From assembly GCA_025642075.2 (NCBI GenBank), contig JAODUO010000075.1:987774-1051773 (forward strand): 64,000 bases of DNA, read 5' to 3'. Each line of letters opens with the position of its first letter. Position 1 is the first letter of the stretch. The DNA is from Ridgeia piscesae (lineage: Eukaryota; Annelida; Polychaeta; Sabellida; Siboglinidae). A program made the translations under genes and the position numbers. Below the pieces are notes generated by a model, which worked only from the letters and a program-made list of their open reading frames with translations, did not search any database and was not told where the DNA came from. This document shows, piece after piece, positions 60,864 through 64,000 of the stretch.

Positions 60864-63800
60864 AGCGGTGACTTGTACGAGTATAAATTACATGTTTGTG
60901 TGGATGATTTTAAAGTGCCATATGTGATATGTGTCAGGGTAATAGCATGGATTGTTGTTGTAAAGCCGCAAGTATGAGTTGTGTAGTAATATGTAATCAT
61001 TGATATAACTCTAGATGCAAGGCCAAGTCTGAGCAAGTTCCAACATAGGTTTAGGTTAAACAAGGTTTAACAAGTTGCCGTCCAGAGCCAAGCTCCAGAC
61101 GGCATGTGAACAAGGAAGCCTATGGCTTATCGAGTGTTCACTAAATTAATTAAATTACTTATAAAAGTGTACATGCTGTCTGTTTCATACCTACCTACCT
61201 AACCATTCTCACGAGCCAATGATGGTGTTAGTAGTGGCCAGTGGTTGTGTATTTTGTTGGTGTTGTATTTATAGAGTGATACCACAATTTGCTCAAAGGT
61301 CAAACTGAAGAAAAACGTAACGAGATGATTGGTTAACAGGCTCAGACATATTGTTCATGTTTTGGCAAGAGGATAAACCAGACTGATGTAAATGGCAGCA
61401 CACTGTTGCTGGTTTATGACGAAGCAACTGGTGTTTTGCAATTTTATGTATTATACGTGTGTAGCTGTGTCGCAGATGTTTTAGTTAAGTTTCAGCTTTT
61501 CATGGGTACATTAATGAAGCATTGGTTGAAACGTATGTTGCCATTCGTTATAAAAAAAACACCTTGTAAGTGAATGTATATGTTAGCATAAGCAGATGTA
61601 TTTTGATTTGTATGTTAATTTACTTGTTGAATCTCAATGAAGACTTCATGTCTGTGTACAGTTGCCATACTAAGATATTTGGGAGGCTTTCAGGATAAAA
61701 CGCGATAAACAATTTACGTGTGATGTCTTCAACTGGGCAAAATAGGCATTTAAAATCCTTCCTAGCTATCAGTTACTATGACGCAGAACTCTTAAGCTTG
61801 AGAAACTATCTACACAACGCATTACATATAAAACTTATTAATCAAAATTGTGGGAGATGGTTTAATCGACCTTGGAATATTTGACACCCCGTGGAATTAG
61901 GAAAGTTATAAGCAAAGTGTGTCGTCAAGTCGGTTGGCCGTTCTTTAATACAGTCGTGTTTGTTGTCGGATTTACGCTATCAGAGGGTTGCACCCTCATT
62001 CAATGACACCCCCTCACCATCACCACTTGACGCGTGCCAATTGATGGCAAAGCTCGTTGTTTAGGCCGCTGGTGGTTACAGGCTATCATACAATTGCATT
62101 AAGTTGTTCAGCTTGACCAGCTGGGGGTGGCTTTACAATCTAGTGCAAACTCGTGACTGACTTATGTCTTGCATACACTGATAGAGCAGGAGTTATGTGC
62201 TTTAAAATGTCAACCGCGGCTAAAAAAAATCGAGAATTTTCGACTGCGTAGATCTAATATAACCCTGTGACAATTTTAGTATCAACACGTCTTCGTTGAT
62301 CTGAGTGTATCCGGCAGGGAACTCCATAGCGTAGAAACCATTCACGTTGGTCGCCGTCTGGGTTTCTAGTGGGCATGGTTATTGTGAATTTACGATACAC
62401 ATCGCTCATGACCGAAATACTCAATACCGTTGCTGGTAGGTTCGAGTACTATAAAATCAATTGCCACGATTTCTAACGGTTCCTGGAGACAATACTACGC
62501 GGCATAGGTGTCCTTACCTTCAAATGTGTGGCATCTTTGCAAAACCTCTTACAACACTCACACATCCGCCGTCGTATCCCACTTCTGATACCACTTGTAA
62601 ATAAGTCGAACGACGGTTCTTGAGCACAATATTATGATTTAATTCCAGGTCTAATCCCCCGTTCGTTCAATAACTCGCCCCAAACCACTTGGCGGACCTG
62701 CCATGTCAGTTTCTGATAAAAATCGTCACTGTTAGCTACGACCAGTACATTTGACTAATTGCGCCAGTTGATAAAACCGTCCCTTGGGTTGCAAGTGTAA
62801 CACGCTCATTAAGGCGATAATCCCAACCCAGACAACGTCGTGGCAAATATGGGGACAAGCCCCCACTGCATGCAACAGTACAACTGTACATATTTTGTTT
62901 CTAGAGTCTTGTAAATAAAGTATGTATATTTCGCATTACAATATCATAATGTGTGTTTGCAGTGTGGACACTTCACTATGTTAAGTTTGACAATAAAGTT
63001 ATCCATATCTACAATTCCTGTCGTTTTAATTTGAAACCAAGGATCATATAATCCTGTATCACGTGCCATCTCATGCGATCAATCTTGTCACACACATACA
63101 CACATACGTAACCATTCGCTTCTTGTAAGAATGGCTTTATTCAAGGTAAAACTACATGTAAATTTGCAGTTCCAGCACGGTTCGTTCACACAAGTCCTGT
63201 AGCACGGAAAACTCGGTTAAGAAGTATCAAACTGAAATGTTTGTTCATGTAAATTAACGATTTCGTGACACATCCCCACTTTCAAAGTTCAAATCGAACC
63301 ATACAATGTTACTCAAATTTAATCGGCTGACGGACTGCTCGGCCACACCTGGTGTACACTGCCCGGGGAACGTCCAAGGGTGGCACATGCAACTACCAAG
63401 TAGTTCAATGCATTTATAAAATATAACACCAGCTAAACTTATCAAATGGAATCAATGTGTGTGCACACAACATGTAGTGTTTGCATAAGGAACACCAACA
63501 GGCTATGAACCTGTCACACACAGCACTGAACAGACATTACCCTATACTATGCAAATGAACAAAATTCTTCTTATATAATGAAAAGGAAAATATGTAAGTT
63601 CAAGATATATTCGATATATTCGTTATGTGTTGTAGTGTTTTGATTGTGGTTTTACTGATGCAGGTACTTTGTCACGTGTTGTGTACACGTATGAAAGGGT
63701 GGTAATGTACGCGATTATACTGATTTGGTAGTTGTATTTACTGTGTTTCTTAATTATTAAAAAAATATATAAATTTAACATTAATGAATATCTCATTGAA

Positions 63801-64000
63801 AAGATTATAACCAAAGGTTATACTAGATAACATATACATGTATAAATAAAGGTAAAGAAATTATAACAAGTATCTTAATATTGAATGATCGCAGTTATTT
63901 ATTCATACATTGAATATATTATTAATATATTGTAGGTAGATTTATTAAATTATTGACGATTAAATACGTCGTAGTATATTTAAATATGATTGTATTTACT
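60864..64000. other. Downstream of ZDHHC23
   Basis: No gene recognised. AATAAA signals on the plus strand at about 62927 and 62992 could end a long 3-prime UTR. A minus-strand AATAAA near 63133-63138 might mark the end of a convergent gene outside the window. All of this is inference. Confidence 0.35.
62723..62787. mobile_element. Fragment of the TIR element (right end)
   Basis: CACTGTTAGCTACGACCAGT and, at the edge, GATAAAACCGTCCCTTGG match the right ends of copies 1 and 2 (GCTGTTAGCTGCGACCAGTA and GAAACTGGTCCCTGG). Only about 65 bases remain recognisable. Confidence 0.6.

Overview
The window is intron-rich animal DNA. Exons are short to medium, GC-rich and joined by canonical GT-AG sites, and they sit in AT-richer sequence full of simple-sequence tracts, non-LTR retrotransposon debris, tRNA-derived SINE-like copies and terminal-inverted-repeat elements. 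A sacsin-like giant ATPase next to a ZDHHC23-type palmitoyltransferase, with tracts such as (TCCG)n, (AACG)n and very long (CA)n, suggests a marine invertebrate, most likely a lophotrochozoan such as a mollusc. That placement is inference.

Region 1 to 21579, minus strand: one sacsin-like gene. Nine exons can be chained by reading frame and splice phase (21485-21579, 16882-16998, 16221-16368, 14001-14293, 12437-13459, 10542-10806, 7747-9777, 1454-1592 and 1-542). They encode about 1,550 residues holding one whole sacsin repeat unit and the ATPase head of the next. The start lies upstream of 21579 and was not found; the gene runs off the left edge. Its introns carry a 23-bp minisatellite with a 46-bp higher-order period, long (TA)n and (CA)n tracts, one TIR element, one SINE-like copy, and a small cysteine-rich reading frame of unknown status.

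Region 21.6 to 51.5 kb: no convincing host gene. It holds a truncated CR1-like LINE tail with 87-bp tandem repeats, an 800-bp compound microsatellite, a near-perfect long inverted repeat followed by homopolymer-rich sequence and a second hairpin, several long tetra- and pentanucleotide tracts, an uninterrupted run of about 170 CA units, a CpG-rich segment at 46.2-47.0 kb that could be a promoter, and a broken reverse transcriptase between two (TA)n tracts.

Region 51.6 to 60.9 kb, plus strand: a complete seven-coding-exon gene for a DHHC palmitoyltransferase (432 aa) that I recognise as ZDHHC23. Its introns hold a (GGGGCA)18 tract with G-quadruplex potential, the second copy of the TIR element, two SINE-like copies and a long (TA)n tract. 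The last 3 kb holds candidate polyadenylation signals and one TIR-element fragment.

The two genes have no obvious functional link. I did not see a clear candidate for a wholly new system. The best leads are the ATPase unit with altered motif residues, the foldback structures at 30.5-32.2 kb, the in-frame skippable exon pair in ZDHHC23, and the shared repeat families.
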